A stretch of DNA of 64,000 bases, taken from the NCBI GenBank assembly GCA_030696345.1, contig JAUYSK010000018.1, forward strand, positions 81,992 to 145,991. Reading direction: 5' to 3'. Both the position numbers and the translations under genes were made by a program. Numbering within the stretch: the first letter of the stretch is position 1; every line of letters begins with the position of its first letter. Shown piece by piece: positions 35,412 to 44,854 of this stretch. Under the pieces are notes generated by a model. It was not told where the DNA came from. It ran no database searches and worked only from the letters and a program-made list of their open reading frames with translations. Source of the DNA: Azonexus sp. (lineage in GTDB: Bacteria > Pseudomonadota > Gammaproteobacteria > Burkholderiales > Rhodocyclaceae).

Positions 35412-36506
35412 GTGACGCTTCCGCCTCAAGCTTCAATCCTCCTGGCGTTGCGTGCATGTGCCGCGCTGACCATTCTCTGGCACCACTATGCGTTGTATGC
35501 GCCGTTCCGCGACTGGGCGGCACCTCTTATCGGTGAAACGCTCGACTGGCTGGCCAACTATGCTCGTGCAACCCAGGTCTTTTTTGTCGTCGGCGGTTAT
35601 GTCGCGGCCAAAACCATCGGCCGGCGTCAATGGGGGCTACGCGAACTCGGACGGTTTGCAGTGCAGCGTTACTGCCGACTCGGCCTGCCTTATCTGGCAG
35701 TTGTCGTGTTGATCATCCCGATCTATGCGTTCGCCCGTGGCTGGGTGCCGGATGAGGTGCTGGGCTCGGAGGTCGGGCTGGGGCAATTCCTTGCTCACCT
35801 GTTCTTCCTGCAGGATATTCTCGGTTACGAGTCACTGTCTGCCGGCTTGTGGTTCGTCTGCATCAATTTTCAGCTCAGTTTCGGCTACGCGTTCAGCCTG
35901 GCCCTGCAGGGGAGATTCGGTCGCGGCGGCGATGGCCTGTTTACGGCGATTGGCTGGGGGGCGGCGCTGATCTCCCTGTTTCACTTCAATCTCGATCCGG
36001 CAGCGGACAGCTGGGCACTCTATTTTTTCCCCTATTTCTTCATGGGCATCCTGGTCCAGCGGGCCTTGGAGCGTGGCAGTCAGACCGAATTCCTGCTCTT
36101 TCAGGCCGTGCTACTGGTGGCCATGCTGTTCGAGTGGCGCTGGCGTCTGGTGATCGCGATGGTTTTCGGCGCGCTACTGTTCGTTGCCGAACGCTCTGCT
36201 TTGGCGCGGCACTGGTCTCCCGGTCGTCTGGTCACCGGACTGGGGCACATTTCCTTTAGCCTTTTCCTGATCCATTTCCCGGTGCTGATTCTGGTTTCCA
36301 CTGTCTGGTCCCGCCTCGGCTGGGATAGTGCGGAGGCAGCAGTTGGCGGGCTGCTCGCCGCCTTCCTGATGAGTCTGCTGACGGCGGTTGCTTTTTATCG
36401 CTGGGTCGAGCAGCCATCTGCCCGCCTGTCGCGTTATTTCAGGGCCTCTGAGAGGCTGGATGCGCGGGGAGAGAGGGCGGTGCGCCGGATGGCTTTCGAG
36501 AACTGA
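35412..36506 (+). CDS. Acyltransferase-3 family membrane protein
   Basis: 364 residues from a GTG at 35412. About ten transmembrane helices show the acyltransferase-3 pattern: LLALRACAALTILWHHYALY with the conserved Arg and His pair, FFVVGGYVAAKTIGRRQWG, YCRLGLPYLAVVVLI, LWFVCINFQLSF and LGHISFSLFLIHFPVLILVS. Such enzymes O-acylate surface polysaccharides or other envelope substrates; the acceptor is unknown. It stands alone between the two isocitrate dehydrogenase genes. Confidence 0.88.
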   Translation: MTLPPQASILLALRACAALTILWHHYALYAPFRDWAAPLIGETLDWLANYARATQVFFVVGGYVAAKTIGRRQWGLRELGRFAVQRYCRLGLPYLAVVVLIIPIYAFARGWVPDEVLGSEVGLGQFLAHLFFLQDILGYESLSAGLWFVCINFQLSFGYAFSLALQGRFGRGGDGLFTAIGWGAALISLFHFNLDPAADSWALYFFPYFFMGILVQRALERGSQTEFLLFQAVLLVAMLFEWRWRLVIAMVFGALLFVAERSALARHWSPGRLVTGLGHISFSLFLIHFPVLILVSTVWSRLGWDSAEAAVGGLLAAFLMSLLTAVAFYRWVEQPSARLSRYFRASERLDARGERAVRRMAFEN

Positions 36507-36618
36507 CACTCCAGGGGCTTTTGCGACATAATTGGTCGCCGTGCCGGCCCAAAGAATCCGTGGTGCCGGTCGTGCGATCCGCCGAGGGTCGTCCCAAAAC
36601 AATTTCAGGAGAGTGCCC

Positions 36619-37860
36619 ATGACTTCTCATATCAAGGTGCCGCAAGGTGGCCAGAAAATCGTTCCGGGGCAGGCTGTCCCGAATAATCCGATCATTCCCT
36701 TCATCGAAGGTGACGGCATTGGTATCGACATCACGCCGGTCATGATCAAGGTGATCGACGCCGCCGTGGCCAAGGCCTACGGTGGCAGCAAGAAAATCTA
36801 CTGGATGGAAGTTTTTGCCGGCGAAAAATCCACCCGCCTGTATGGTCCGGACGAATGGTTTCCCAAGGAAACTTTCGACGCGCTCAAGGAGTATGCTGTT
36901 TCCATCAAGGGGCCGATGACGACGCCGGTCGGCGGTGGCATCCGCTCACTGAATGTGGCATTGCGTCAGGAGCTCGATCTCTATCAGTGCGTCCGCCCCG
37001 TGCAGTATTTCAAGGGGGTGCCGTCGCCGCTCAAGCACCCGGAACTGACCAACATGGTCATCTTCCGCGAGAATACCGAAGACATTTACGCCGGCGTGGA
37101 ATGGTCGTGCACCTCGGCCGATGCAAAGAAAGTCATCAAGTTTCTGCAGGATGAAATGGGCGTCAAAAAGATTCGCTTTCCGCATTCGTCGGGTATCGGC
37201 ATCAAGCCGATTTCGGTCGAAGGCAGTTCCCGTCTGGTACGCGCGGCGATCAAATACGCCATCGCCAATGACCGCAAATCGGTAACCATCGTGCACAAGG
37301 GCAACATCATGAAGTACACGGAAGGCTTGTTCCGTGATGTCGCCTACGAGCTTGCGCAGAAGGAATTCGGTGCCGGGCCAATCGATGGCGGCCCATGGTG
37401 CAAGATTACCAACCCGAATACCGGCCGCGAAATCATCATCAAGGATTCCATCGCCGACGCCTTCCTGCAGCAAATCCTGCTGCGCCCGGCCGAATACGAT
37501 GTGATCGCCACCACCAACCTCAATGGCGATTACATTTCCGATGCGCTGGCTGCGCAGGTTGGCGGTATCGGCATTGCGCCGGGGTCCAATATCTCCGACC
37601 AGTACGCCTGCTTTGAGGCGACCCACGGCACCGCCCCGAAGTATGCCGGCCTGGACAAGGTTAACCCCGGTTCGCTGATTCTCTCGGCTGAAATGATGCT
37701 GCGCCATCTGGGCTGGATGGAAGCCGCCAATTTGGTCATCAAGGCCATGGAAGCGGCGATTGGCGACAAGCAGGTGACCTATGACTTTGCCCGCTTGATG
37801 GAAGGTGCCGAGGAGTTGTCCTGTTCTGCCTTTGGCGATGCCATGATCGCCCGCATGTAA
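36619..37860 (+). CDS. icd: Isocitrate dehydrogenase [NADP], dimeric
   Basis: 413 residues from the ATG at 36619, chosen because AGGAGAG precedes it. The homodimeric NADP enzyme is clear: [20 protein letters not shown], the phosphorylatable Ser context in [20 protein letters not shown] (equivalent to E. coli Ser113), [56 protein letters not shown] and [20 protein letters not shown]. It is the AceK substrate in organisms with the glyoxylate shunt. It is followed by a terminator. Confidence 0.98.
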   Translation: MTSHIKVPQGGQKIVPGQAVPNNPIIPFIEGDGIGIDITPVMIKVIDAAVAKAYGGSKKIYWMEVFAGEKSTRLYGPDEWFPKETFDALKEYAVSIKGPMTTPVGGGIRSLNVALRQELDLYQCVRPVQYFKGVPSPLKHPELTNMVIFRENTEDIYAGVEWSCTSADAKKVIKFLQDEMGVKKIRFPHSSGIGIKPISVEGSSRLVRAAIKYAIANDRKSVTIVHKGNIMKYTEGLFRDVAYELAQKEFGAGPIDGGPWCKITNPNTGREIIIKDSIADAFLQQILLRPAEYDVIATTNLNGDYISDALAAQVGGIGIAPGSNISDQYACFEATHGTAPKYAGLDKVNPGSLILSAEMMLRHLGWMEAANLVIKAMEAAIGDKQVTYDFARLMEGAEELSCSAFGDAMIARM

Positions 37861-37885
37861 ATTCGCCGGGCGTTTCTGGATCAAC

Positions 37886-37913
37886 GAAGCCCCCGCCATG
37901 GGGGCTTCGGCTT
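37886..37913 (+). terminator. Terminator after icd
   Basis: A 9-bp GC-rich stem GAAGCCCCC / GGGGGCTTC with a GCCAT loop, followed by a short T-stretch (GGCTTTT). Confidence 0.8.
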
Positions 37914-37951
37914 TTAAGGGCGGCTGATTAAACGGGAAGTACAATTCAGGC

Positions 37952-38455
37952 ATGACATCAAATACAACGAACGAGGCCATCGAAGCCGATCCGACCGCCG
38001 CAATCAACGAACCGCGCCTGTGGCGCAATAATGGCTGGACTGCCCGCGTCATCAAGAATGAAGATGATGAGGGATGGGCGGTCGAAATGATCAAGGACGG
38101 TGAATCCGAGCCGGCACTGGTCGGCCCATGGACCATGGGCCGTGACAAGAAAAGCCCCAAACCGCTCGATGTTTCCGCATTCCAGACCCTGATCAAAACC
38201 GCCTCGGAGGTCCTGCGTCGTCACGAGCATCAACTGCATGCCCAACTCCATAAGAAACTCACGGTCGACCGGGGAAACGGGCCCGTTTTGATAAGCCTCG
38301 ACATCATTCCCGACGAGGACGATCCCTACGCCACGCTGTCCGCCGAGGATGCCGACGGCGAGCAACTGGCCAAAGTGCGGGTCGGGCCAAACTTCAAGCT
38401 CAGCTCCGCCAGCGCCAATGCCTGGATAGACGACGAATTTCGCCAGCCTGAATAA
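37952..38455 (+). CDS. Conserved hypothetical protein; parental copy of a downstream fragment
   Basis: 167 residues, soluble, no signal peptide or membrane segment. Distinct stretches are EPRLWRNNGWTARVIKNEDD, GWAVEMIKDGESEPALVGPW and the C-terminal SAEDADGEQLAKVRVGPNFK. No domain was recognised. Its last 49 residues are strongly similar to a partial copy at 39304-39453, on the far side of the toxin-antitoxin pair. Confidence 0.75.
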   Translation: MTSNTTNEAIEADPTAAINEPRLWRNNGWTARVIKNEDDEGWAVEMIKDGESEPALVGPWTMGRDKKSPKPLDVSAFQTLIKTASEVLRRHEHQLHAQLHKKLTVDRGNGPVLISLDIIPDEDDPYATLSAEDADGEQLAKVRVGPNFKLSSASANAWIDDEFRQPE

Positions 38456-38541
38456 GACCAAAGATGAGCAGTTGTATGGTCGCTTGCATTGGTGCGCCAG
38501 TCCGGCTAAACTTGTACGATATATTGAACAGGTTAAACATC

Positions 38542-38796
38542 ATGCGCGTTGTCAATTTCTCCGATGCCCGTAACAGCCTCAAAGCCATCATCGACCAAGT
38601 CAGCGACGACGCCGACTACACGGTGATCACCCGCCGAGACGCCTCCGATGCCGTCGTAATGTCGCTCGACACCTTCAACAGTCTCATGGAGACCGTCCAT
38701 TTGTTGAAGTCGCCAGCCAATGCCGCTCATCTGGCGCGTTCCATCGAGCAATACCGCAAAGGCAAAACCAAGGCGCAGGATTTGGTGGAAGCCTAG
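38542..38796 (+). CDS. yefM: YefM/Phd-family antitoxin
   Basis: 84 residues from the ATG at 38542. MRVVNFSDARNSLKAIIDQV with DADYTVITRRDASDAVVMSL is the DNA-binding YefM fold, and the rest (TFNSLMETVHLLKSPANAAH onward, ending KTKAQDLVEA) is the flexible toxin-neutralising tail. It represses its own operon and blocks YoeB. The stop codon abuts a 159-bp inserted element that separates it from the toxin; these genes normally overlap or touch. Confidence 0.93.
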   Translation: MRVVNFSDARNSLKAIIDQVSDDADYTVITRRDASDAVVMSLDTFNSLMETVHLLKSPANAAHLARSIEQYRKGKTKAQDLVEA

Positions 38797-38955
38797 TGTC
38801 GTGTTGCACGCTATTCGGCACTCAAAACGGCGCCTTTGCCCCCGTGGCGGCGTTGCAAATCCTCGCAATACCACTGGGTCTCGCTGTGGTTTGCGCCTTG
38901 CTGCAAAGTCAAGCGCCTTCCTTTTATTAAGTGCCTCACAGCATGCGACACGACA
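38797..38955. mobile_element. 159-bp MITE-like element inserted between antitoxin and toxin
   Basis: Terminal inverted repeats of about 26 bp: the left end TGTCGTGTTGCACGC and the reverse complement of the right end TGTCGTGTCGCATGC, both continuing to GGCACT (21 of 26 identical). The element is bracketed by CTAG at 38793-38796 and 38956-38959, consistent with a 4-bp target duplication. It has no transposase, and the interior is not a convincing gene. The right end contains the start codon now used by the toxin gene. Confidence 0.7.
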
Positions 38956-39218
38956 CTAGCCGGATCACCTGGACCCTCTCCGCTTGGGAGGACAACAAGT
39001 ACTGGCAAGGCCAGGACCGCAAGACGCTGAAACGGATCAACTCTGTCATCCGTGATTGCCTGCGCGAACCCTTTGATGGCATTGGCAAACCTGAACCGCT
39101 GAAAGAAAACCTGTCCGGCTTCTGGTCTCGCCGTATCGATGATGCCAACCGCCTTGTCTATTGCGTGGATGGGGGCGATCTGGTGATCATTGCTTGCCGT
39201 TATCACTATGACAACTAG
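38943..39218 (+). CDS. yoeB: YoeB/Txe-family mRNA interferase toxin
   Basis: 91 residues. The YoeB core is complete: SAWEDNKYWQGQDRKTLKRI, GIGKPEPLKENLSGFWSRRI, NRLVYCVDGGD and the terminal ACRYHY. The catalytic Glu (KPEPLK), Arg (NRLVY) and His-Tyr pair (RYHY) of E. coli YoeB are all retained. It cleaves ribosome-bound mRNA at the A-site. The ATG and first codons (MRHDTS) come from the terminal repeat of the inserted element; no good ribosome-binding site is visible, so expression may be reduced. Confidence 0.92.
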   Translation: MRHDTSRITWTLSAWEDNKYWQGQDRKTLKRINSVIRDCLREPFDGIGKPEPLKENLSGFWSRRIDDANRLVYCVDGGDLVIIACRYHYDN

Positions 39219-39303
39219 GCCCGGTGCATACATGAATGGCGGGAATGGCGATGGTTGCGTGCTTTTCGATCGGATGCTGAAGGCGGGTTGGGGGGTATTG
39301 CTA

Positions 39304-39453
39304 AATGACCCTGACCCCTATCCTATGGCTCTGCTGGCGGCAGAAGATGCCGCTGGCGATCAACTGGCCGAGGTACGCGTGGCGCCGGATTTCAAGCTGA
39401 GTGCAAGCAGTGCCCTGGCGTGGGTGGCGGATGAATTTCGGCAGCCCGATTGA
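39304..39453 (+). pseudogene. Truncated paralogue of the 37952 gene
   Basis: Frame reading NDPDPYPMALLAAEDAAGDQ, then VAPDFKLSASSALAWVADEF and RQPD. It aligns with the last about 49 residues of the protein encoded at 37952-38455 (EDDPYATLSAEDADGEQLAK onward). The upstream sequence to 39232 is open but unrelated, so this is a 3' fragment of a duplicated gene. Confidence 0.65.
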
Positions 39454-39522
39454 TGTTTGTGAATCCAGCACGAAACGGATCAAGATCAGCAACAGCACCT
39501 TGTTTTGCAACTGAATGCATTC

Positions 39523-40308
39523 ATGACTTCTCATCCCATCGCCGTTTTTGATTCCGGCCTCGGCGGCCTGACTGTATTGCGCGCTTTGCGTGAGCGCCTG
39601 CCACAGGAAGATTTCTTCTATTTCGCCGACACCCGTTTCCTGCCCTACGGCGACCGGCCGGAGATTTTTCTTCGCGAGCGTGGCGTTTTGATTGCCGAGG
39701 CGCTGGTGGCGCGCGGGGCGAAGGCGCTGGTGATTGCCTGCAACACGGCGACGGCGGCGGCTGCGGAGGCGATTCGGGCGGCGATAGCGGTGCCGGTGGT
39801 GGCGCTGGAGCCTGGCGTCAAGCCGGCAGTGGGACTGACCAGAACAGGTGTCATCGGCGTGCTGGCAACGACGCGGACTTTGGCCAGTGAGCGTTTTCAG
39901 CGGCTGGTTGGAAATCACGCCAACGGCCATCGTGTCATTGCCCAGCCGTGTCCTGGCTTGGCCGAGGCGATTGAGGCCGAGGGGCCGGACAGCGCCGCCG
40001 TGGCGGCCTTGCTTGATACTTTTGTCGCGCCGCTGGCTGCGGCGGCGGCTGATGTCGTCGTACTCGGCTGCACGCATTATCCGTGCGTGTCGTCGGCGAT
40101 TGCCCGGCGCATGCCGGCGGGAACCGTGTTGCTCGATACTGGCGAGCCGGTGGCGCGTCAGCTTGAGCGGTTATTGGCGGCGGGCAATCTGCTCGGCGGC
40201 GGCGAGGGCCGGCTGACGGTGGCGACGAGCGGGGCGCCGGTGTCGGTGATTGCTACGGTCAACCGGATTTTTGGGCAAAAATTGAAAATCGAACACTGGG
40301 AGCCCTAA
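39523..40308 (+). CDS. murI: Glutamate racemase
   Basis: 261 residues from the ATG at 39523 (MTSHPIAVFDSGLGGLTVLR). The two catalytic cysteines are in ALVIACNTATAAA and VVLGCTHYPC, with the expected FADTRFLPYGDR and GVIGVLATTRTLASERF motifs. It converts L- to D-glutamate for peptidoglycan synthesis. The upstream in-frame ATG at 39505 lies outside the family start. The stop overlaps the CoA-transferase start by one base (TAATG). Confidence 0.95.
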   Translation: MTSHPIAVFDSGLGGLTVLRALRERLPQEDFFYFADTRFLPYGDRPEIFLRERGVLIAEALVARGAKALVIACNTATAAAAEAIRAAIAVPVVALEPGVKPAVGLTRTGVIGVLATTRTLASERFQRLVGNHANGHRVIAQPCPGLAEAIEAEGPDSAAVAALLDTFVAPLAAAAADVVVLGCTHYPCVSSAIARRMPAGTVLLDTGEPVARQLERLLAAGNLLGGGEGRLTVATSGAPVSVIATVNRIFGQKLKIEHWEP

Positions 40309-41507
40309 TGAGCGAAACGCAAAAGCCGCTGGCCGGGTTGAAGGTCGTCGAACTCGGAACGCTGATTGCCGGCCCGTTCTGTACTCGCATCATGGGCGAG
40401 TTCGGGGCCGAGGTCATCAAAGTGGAGTCGCCGGACGGTGGCGATCCATTGCGCCAGTGGCGCAAGCTCTACGAGGGAACCTCGCTGTGGTGGTACGTGC
40501 AGGCCCGCAACAAGAAATCGGTGACGGCCAATCTGAAGCATCCGGATGGTCGCGAGTTTGTCCGCAAGCTGATCGCTGAGGCCGACATTCTGGTCGAAAA
40601 TTTTCGCCCCGGTGTTCTCGAGAAACTCGGCCTGGGGTGGGATGTACTGAAAGCCCACAACCCGGGCCTGGTCATGGTCCGCCTCTCAGGTTTCGGCCAG
40701 ACCGGGCCGTACAAGGATCAGCCGGGCTTTGGTGCGGTGGGCGAGGCGATGGGCGGTTTGCGCTACGTCACCGGCTTTCCTGACCGGCCACCAGTGCGCA
40801 CCGGGATTTCGATTGGCGATTCGATCGCCGCCTTGTGGGGCGCCATCGGTGCCTTGATGGCGCTGCGCCATCGCGAAGTCAATGGTGGCGCCGGGCAGGT
40901 GGTCGATGTTGCGCTCTACGAAGCGGTGTTTGCCATGATGGAATCGATGGTGCCGGAATTCGACGTCTTCGGCTTTATCCGCGAGCGAACCGGCAACATC
41001 ATGCCCGGCATTACGCCGTCAAACACCCACACGACGCGGGATGGCAAGCACGTCACCATTGGTGCCAATGGCGATGCAATCTTCAAGCGTTTCATGCAGG
41101 CCATTGGCCGGGCCGACCTGGCCAATGATCCGGCGCTGGCCGACAACGCCGGGCGTGATGCGCGGCGCGACGAGATCTACGGGTTGATCGACCAGTGGTG
41201 TGCTGCCCACGATGAGGCCGAGGTGCTGGCCATCCTTGCCACGGCGCAGGTGCCCTCGTCGCAGGTCTATGCTGCGGTGGACATGTTCTCTGACCCACAA
41301 TTCATCGCCCGCCAGATGATCGAGTCGGCAAAGTTGCCGGATGGTCGGGATTTTCATATTCCCGGCATCGTTCCCAAGCTTTCGGAAACACCGGGAAGTA
41401 CCGAATGGCTGGGGCCCAGGCTCGGAGAGCACACCGATCAGATCCTGGCGAGCCTGGGTTATGCCGCCGAAAAAATTGCTGAACTGAGACAGGCCGGGGC
41501 GGTTTAG
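40308..41507 (+). CDS. CaiB/BaiF-family (class III) CoA transferase
   Basis: 399 residues. Class III CoA-transferase pattern: PLAGLKVVELGTLIAGPFCT, FGAEVIKVESPDGGDPLRQW, LKHPDGREFVRKLIAEADIL with VENFRPGVLEKLGLGWD, the catalytic-Asp region near FPDRPPVRTGISIGDSIAAL, and a C-terminal MIESAKLPDGRDFHIPGIVP. It moves CoA between acyl groups; the substrate cannot be assigned from the sequence. It lies directly downstream of murI. Confidence 0.9.
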   Translation: MSETQKPLAGLKVVELGTLIAGPFCTRIMGEFGAEVIKVESPDGGDPLRQWRKLYEGTSLWWYVQARNKKSVTANLKHPDGREFVRKLIAEADILVENFRPGVLEKLGLGWDVLKAHNPGLVMVRLSGFGQTGPYKDQPGFGAVGEAMGGLRYVTGFPDRPPVRTGISIGDSIAALWGAIGALMALRHREVNGGAGQVVDVALYEAVFAMMESMVPEFDVFGFIRERTGNIMPGITPSNTHTTRDGKHVTIGANGDAIFKRFMQAIGRADLANDPALADNAGRDARRDEIYGLIDQWCAAHDEAEVLAILATAQVPSSQVYAAVDMFSDPQFIARQMIESAKLPDGRDFHIPGIVPKLSETPGSTEWLGPRLGEHTDQILASLGYAAEKIAELRQAGAV

Positions 41508-41527
41508 TTCCACCCCGGCAGCACCTC

Positions 41528-43156
41528 TTACACCTTGAAGCGTCCGATCATTGTCTTCAGGCTGTTGGCGATGCTTTCCAGTTGATGTGCCGCCGCCGCC
41601 GTACCACGAATTGTCGTCGTCGTTTCTTCGACCATATTGGCGATTTGCTCAACCCGCTGGGCAATCGAGGTACTGGCTGAACTCTGCTCGCGGGTCGCGT
41701 CGGCAACTTCACCGACCCGTGCCAGCGTACGCCGGGCGCCATCTTCGATCGCCTGCAGCGAAGCCGAGGCAGACGAGGCAAGCTCGACGCCTTCCTGAAC
41801 CTCCGGCAAGGCGGAGTTCATTGCTTCAACGGCCCCGGTCGTGTCGCTCTGGATGCCGAGAATCATCTGCTCGATTTCGGTCGTGGCGCTGGAAGTGCGT
41901 TCCGCCAGCTTGCGAACCTCGTCGGCGACGACGGCAAAGCCGCGTCCCTGTTCGCCGGCCCGAGCGGCTTCGATGGCGGCATTCAAGGCCAGCAGATTGG
42001 TTTGTCCGGCGATATCCTTGATGACGTTAGCGATCGAAGACACCTGTTTGGCTCGCTCTTCCAGGGCATGGATGCGCCCGGAGGCATCGGAAACCGTGTT
42101 GGAGATTTTTTGAATGGCTTGTGCGGCCTGCAGCACCCGCTTAGCGCCCTGGCCGGAGAGCTCGACCGCCTCGGAGGTGTCATGGGCGGTATCACGGGCA
42201 CTGTCGGAAATGTGGTTCGAACTGACCGTCAGTTCCTCGATGGCCGCAGCCATGGAAGATGTCGCATCGGCCTGATGTTCGGCCGCCTTGGCGACCTCAT
42301 CTGAAGCGGTGGCGATCTGTTCGGCATTGCTCACCAGGCGGTTGGCGTCGTTGTTGATTTCGCTGACCATCTGACGCAAGGAGCCGACCATGCCGCCAAG
42401 TGCATGCAGCATGCTGCCGGGGGGCGCCGAACTGACGTTGGCCGTCAGATCGCCATCGGCGACGCGCTGCATCACCTCGGCGGCCAGTTTGGGTTCGCCA
42501 CCCAGTTGTTTCAGGATGCTGCTGCCGACCTGCCAGCCGACCAGGCTCAGCGCAGCCAGCAGTACCAGGGAGATGGCGCCGAGCAGCATGGCGCTCTCGC
42601 GGTATTCCTTGTCGATATCATCGATGTAAACACCGGTTCCAAGCACCCAGTTCCAGGGGGCAAACATCGCGGCATAGCCCAGTTTTGGTTCGGGTTTTTG
42701 CTGTCCGGCCCGGGGGAACCAGTAATCGACGAAGCCACCGCCCGCTTGCGCGGCGCCGATCAGCTCCTTGATCAGCAACTTGCCGTTGGTGTCCTTCATG
42801 TCAATTTTCTGCTGGCCTTCGAGGGCCGGGTTGCCACCGTGCAGAATGTAGACGCCTGAAGTCTCGAAGCCGAAGTAATAATCGTCGTTGCCGTAGCGCA
42901 GGCTACGCAAGCTGTCGCGTGCCGCCCTTTTGGCATCTTCTTCGGATAACTTCCCGGCTTGCGCCAGCTTGTGATGGTGGGCAACGATGCCGATGCCGAC
43001 TTCGACCAGATTGCGGGTTTTTTGTTTTCGGTCTTCCAGCATGCTGCCCTTGAGCTGGAAGAGTGCCGTCAGGCAAAGAATGATCAGGCCAAGCAGTGTC
43101 AGGCCGATCAGGAGTTGCATGCGCGTCGCGACTCGCCAGTTACCCAGTATTCCCAT
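41528..43156 (-). CDS. Methyl-accepting chemotaxis protein with single Cache domain
   Basis: 542 residues. The N-terminal transmembrane helix ([20 protein letters not shown]) is followed by a periplasmic sCache_2 domain (about 35-185) with [20 protein letters not shown] and [21 protein letters not shown] second helix ([20 protein letters not shown]), a HAMP segment, and a signalling hairpin with [20 protein letters not shown] and [20 protein letters not shown] follow. Cache_2 domains of this kind often bind small organic acids. Convergent with the CoA-transferase gene. Confidence 0.95.
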   Translation of the reverse strand: MGILGNWRVATRMQLLIGLTLLGLIILCLTALFQLKGSMLEDRKQKTRNLVEVGIGIVAHHHKLAQAGKLSEEDAKRAARDSLRSLRYGNDDYYFGFETSGVYILHGGNPALEGQQKIDMKDTNGKLLIKELIGAAQAGGGFVDYWFPRAGQQKPEPKLGYAAMFAPWNWVLGTGVYIDDIDKEYRESAMLLGAISLVLLAALSLVGWQVGSSILKQLGGEPKLAAEVMQRVADGDLTANVSSAPPGSMLHALGGMVGSLRQMVSEINNDANRLVSNAEQIATASDEVAKAAEHQADATSSMAAAIEELTVSSNHISDSARDTAHDTSEAVELSGQGAKRVLQAAQAIQKISNTVSDASGRIHALEERAKQVSSIANVIKDIAGQTNLLALNAAIEAARAGEQGRGFAVVADEVRKLAERTSSATTEIEQMILGIQSDTTGAVEAMNSALPEVQEGVELASSASASLQAIEDGARRTLARVGEVADATREQSSASTSIAQRVEQIANMVEETTTTIRGTAAAAHQLESIANSLKTMIGRFKV

Positions 43157-43245
43157 TGCTTTCCTCTGTGTGGGTGTTTTTCAGATACTCGTATTCTTGT
43201 AAATTCCTGACGGAATCATAGGCTTATTTAATGACAATTAAAAGA

Positions 43246-43776
43246 TTAGCGAAGCCTGAAACGTACCGGTATCAGGGTTTCCCGGGGAGCATCCGCGGGG
43301 AGCGAACGCAAGGAGCGGGCGGCGCGCAGCGCAGCATTGTCGAGGATGGGATGGCCGCTACTTTGTTCGACGCGAGCGGCAACGGCATTCCCCGCTTCGT
43401 CGAGGATAAGCAGAACCAGGGTTTCGCCCTCCAACCCCCGGGCGATCGCTTCGGCGGGATAGAACAGGTCACGCTCATCCAGATTCTTGAATTGCTTGCG
43501 GACTTCGTCGTGCCAGGTTTTGGCTTTACCGGCGATTTCGGTCTGTTTCGGCGGCTTGGCCGGTTTGGGGGGCGTGGCTTTGGGTGGTGGCTGTTCCGGC
43601 AGCGTCAGCGGCGGCTGCTCCGGCGGTGGGGGCGGGCGCAGTTCGGCCTTCAGGGCCGGGGCTGGCGGCGGTGGCGGGGCCGGGTTTGGCGTGATCAGTT
43701 CGCTGATCAGCGGCAGCAGATGAAGCAGCAGCGAAACTATCAGGGCCAGTACTAACCGGTAATCGGTCCGGGTCAT
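43246..43776 (-). CDS. TonB-like energy-transducing protein
   Basis: 176 residues from the ATG at 43776 (a TTG 21 bp upstream is also in frame). An N-terminal anchor (YRLVLALIVSLLLHLLPLIS), a proline-rich periplasmic linker (APPPPPAPALKAELRPPPPP and more, about 30-85) and a C-terminal TonB-type domain (FYPAEAIARGLEGETLVLLI, with ARSLRSLPADAPRETLIPVR). The domain arrangement is that of TonB. No exbBD or receptor gene is adjacent, so its receptor is unknown. Confidence 0.85.
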   Translation of the reverse strand: MTRTDYRLVLALIVSLLLHLLPLISELITPNPAPPPPPAPALKAELRPPPPPEQPPLTLPEQPPPKATPPKPAKPPKQTEIAGKAKTWHDEVRKQFKNLDERDLFYPAEAIARGLEGETLVLLILDEAGNAVAARVEQSSGHPILDNAALRAARSLRSLPADAPRETLIPVRFRLR

Positions 43777-43813
43777 GAGAAAATGCGGGCTGGCCAAGGA
43801 AATGGGTACGTTG

Positions 43814-44854
43814 ATGAGGCAGGTTTTCGCAAAGCGACTGGGCGCAATAATAATCGGGATTGGGCTGGCGTTGCCCGTTCATGCGCAGTTATGGTCAGCT
43901 GGCCCGGTGACGATGCCGACGCCAACTGCCTTCGTGACAACGCTGGAGGTGGGTGATCTGGATAAGGCCGCTGCCTGGTTGGACGCCGGGTTGCCGCCGG
44001 ATTTCATGGGCAGCCGGATTGGTTCCGGACTGATGATCGGCGCCTGGGAAGGCAACATCGACCTGATGCGCCTCTTTATCTCGCGCGGCTCCGACATCAA
44101 TGGTCTGAACGGCAATGGCGAAACGGCGCTGGTACTTGCCGCGTGGAAAGGCAATCTGGAAGCGGTCAAATGGCTGATTGATCGCGGCGCGCGGATCAAT
44201 ACCCGGCCGCGCCAATGGACAGCGCTGCATTATGCGGTGTTCGCCGGGCACACCGAAGTTGCCGAATACCTGATGGCGCAAGGGGCCGATATCGATGCGC
44301 TCAGCACCAACGGCTCCAGCGTATTGATGATGGCGATCTATGAAGGCCGGCAGGAGTTGGCCAAGACGCTGATCGAAAAAGGCGCTGACCGGACACCGAA
44401 GAATGATTGGGGTGACGGCGCGCTGGAGTGGTCGATGCGCTACAACCAGCTGAACATCGCCCGCATGATCACCAATCCGGAAGAATTCAACATCGCCGTC
44501 AGCCAGCCCAAGGAAAAATGGGGCGAGCCGCGGCGCTCGGTTCGCATGTCGAAAGAACTCGAAAACCTGCTTGAAATTCGCGAAAAGCTGGTTGAACGAG
44601 GTGCCTCGACCAGTGCGGTCGACAAGCGCATCGCCGCCGAGCGGGTTCGTATCGTGCGCAGCGAAATGGACCGGCAAGCCCCGGCGGCGCGGTCACAAAC
44701 ACTCGAAATCACTGCCAGCCGCAGCAAGCCGAAAGAGCAATCGACGCAGATCATCTACGACGACAAGGGCAAGGCAGTCGGCTACAAGGCCCCGGCTACA
44801 ACCTATTTCGGTACGCCGAAAATGCCGCCGAAGGGTAACGTCAAGAACTATTGA
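43814..44854 (+). CDS. Exported ankyrin-repeat protein
   Basis: 346 residues from the ATG at 43814, which gives a clean signal peptide (MRQVFAKRLGAIIIGIGLAL, cleaved near VHA/Q). Upstream in-frame ATGs at 43775 and 43802 are possible. At least four ankyrin repeats follow, for example GLMIGAWEGNIDLMRLFISR, TALVLAAWKGNLEAVKWLID, TALHYAVFAGHTEVAEYLMA and SVLMMAIYEGRQELAKTLIE. A charged C-terminal region follows (LENLLEIREKLVERGASTSA). It is probably a periplasmic protein-interaction scaffold. It diverges from the TonB-like gene by 37 bp and its 3' end overlaps the transporter gene by 7 bp. Confidence 0.85.
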   Translation: MRQVFAKRLGAIIIGIGLALPVHAQLWSAGPVTMPTPTAFVTTLEVGDLDKAAAWLDAGLPPDFMGSRIGSGLMIGAWEGNIDLMRLFISRGSDINGLNGNGETALVLAAWKGNLEAVKWLIDRGARINTRPRQWTALHYAVFAGHTEVAEYLMAQGADIDALSTNGSSVLMMAIYEGRQELAKTLIEKGADRTPKNDWGDGALEWSMRYNQLNIARMITNPEEFNIAVSQPKEKWGEPRRSVRMSKELENLLEIREKLVERGASTSAVDKRIAAERVRIVRSEMDRQAPAARSQTLEITASRSKPKEQSTQIIYDDKGKAVGYKAPATTYFGTPKMPPKGNVKNY

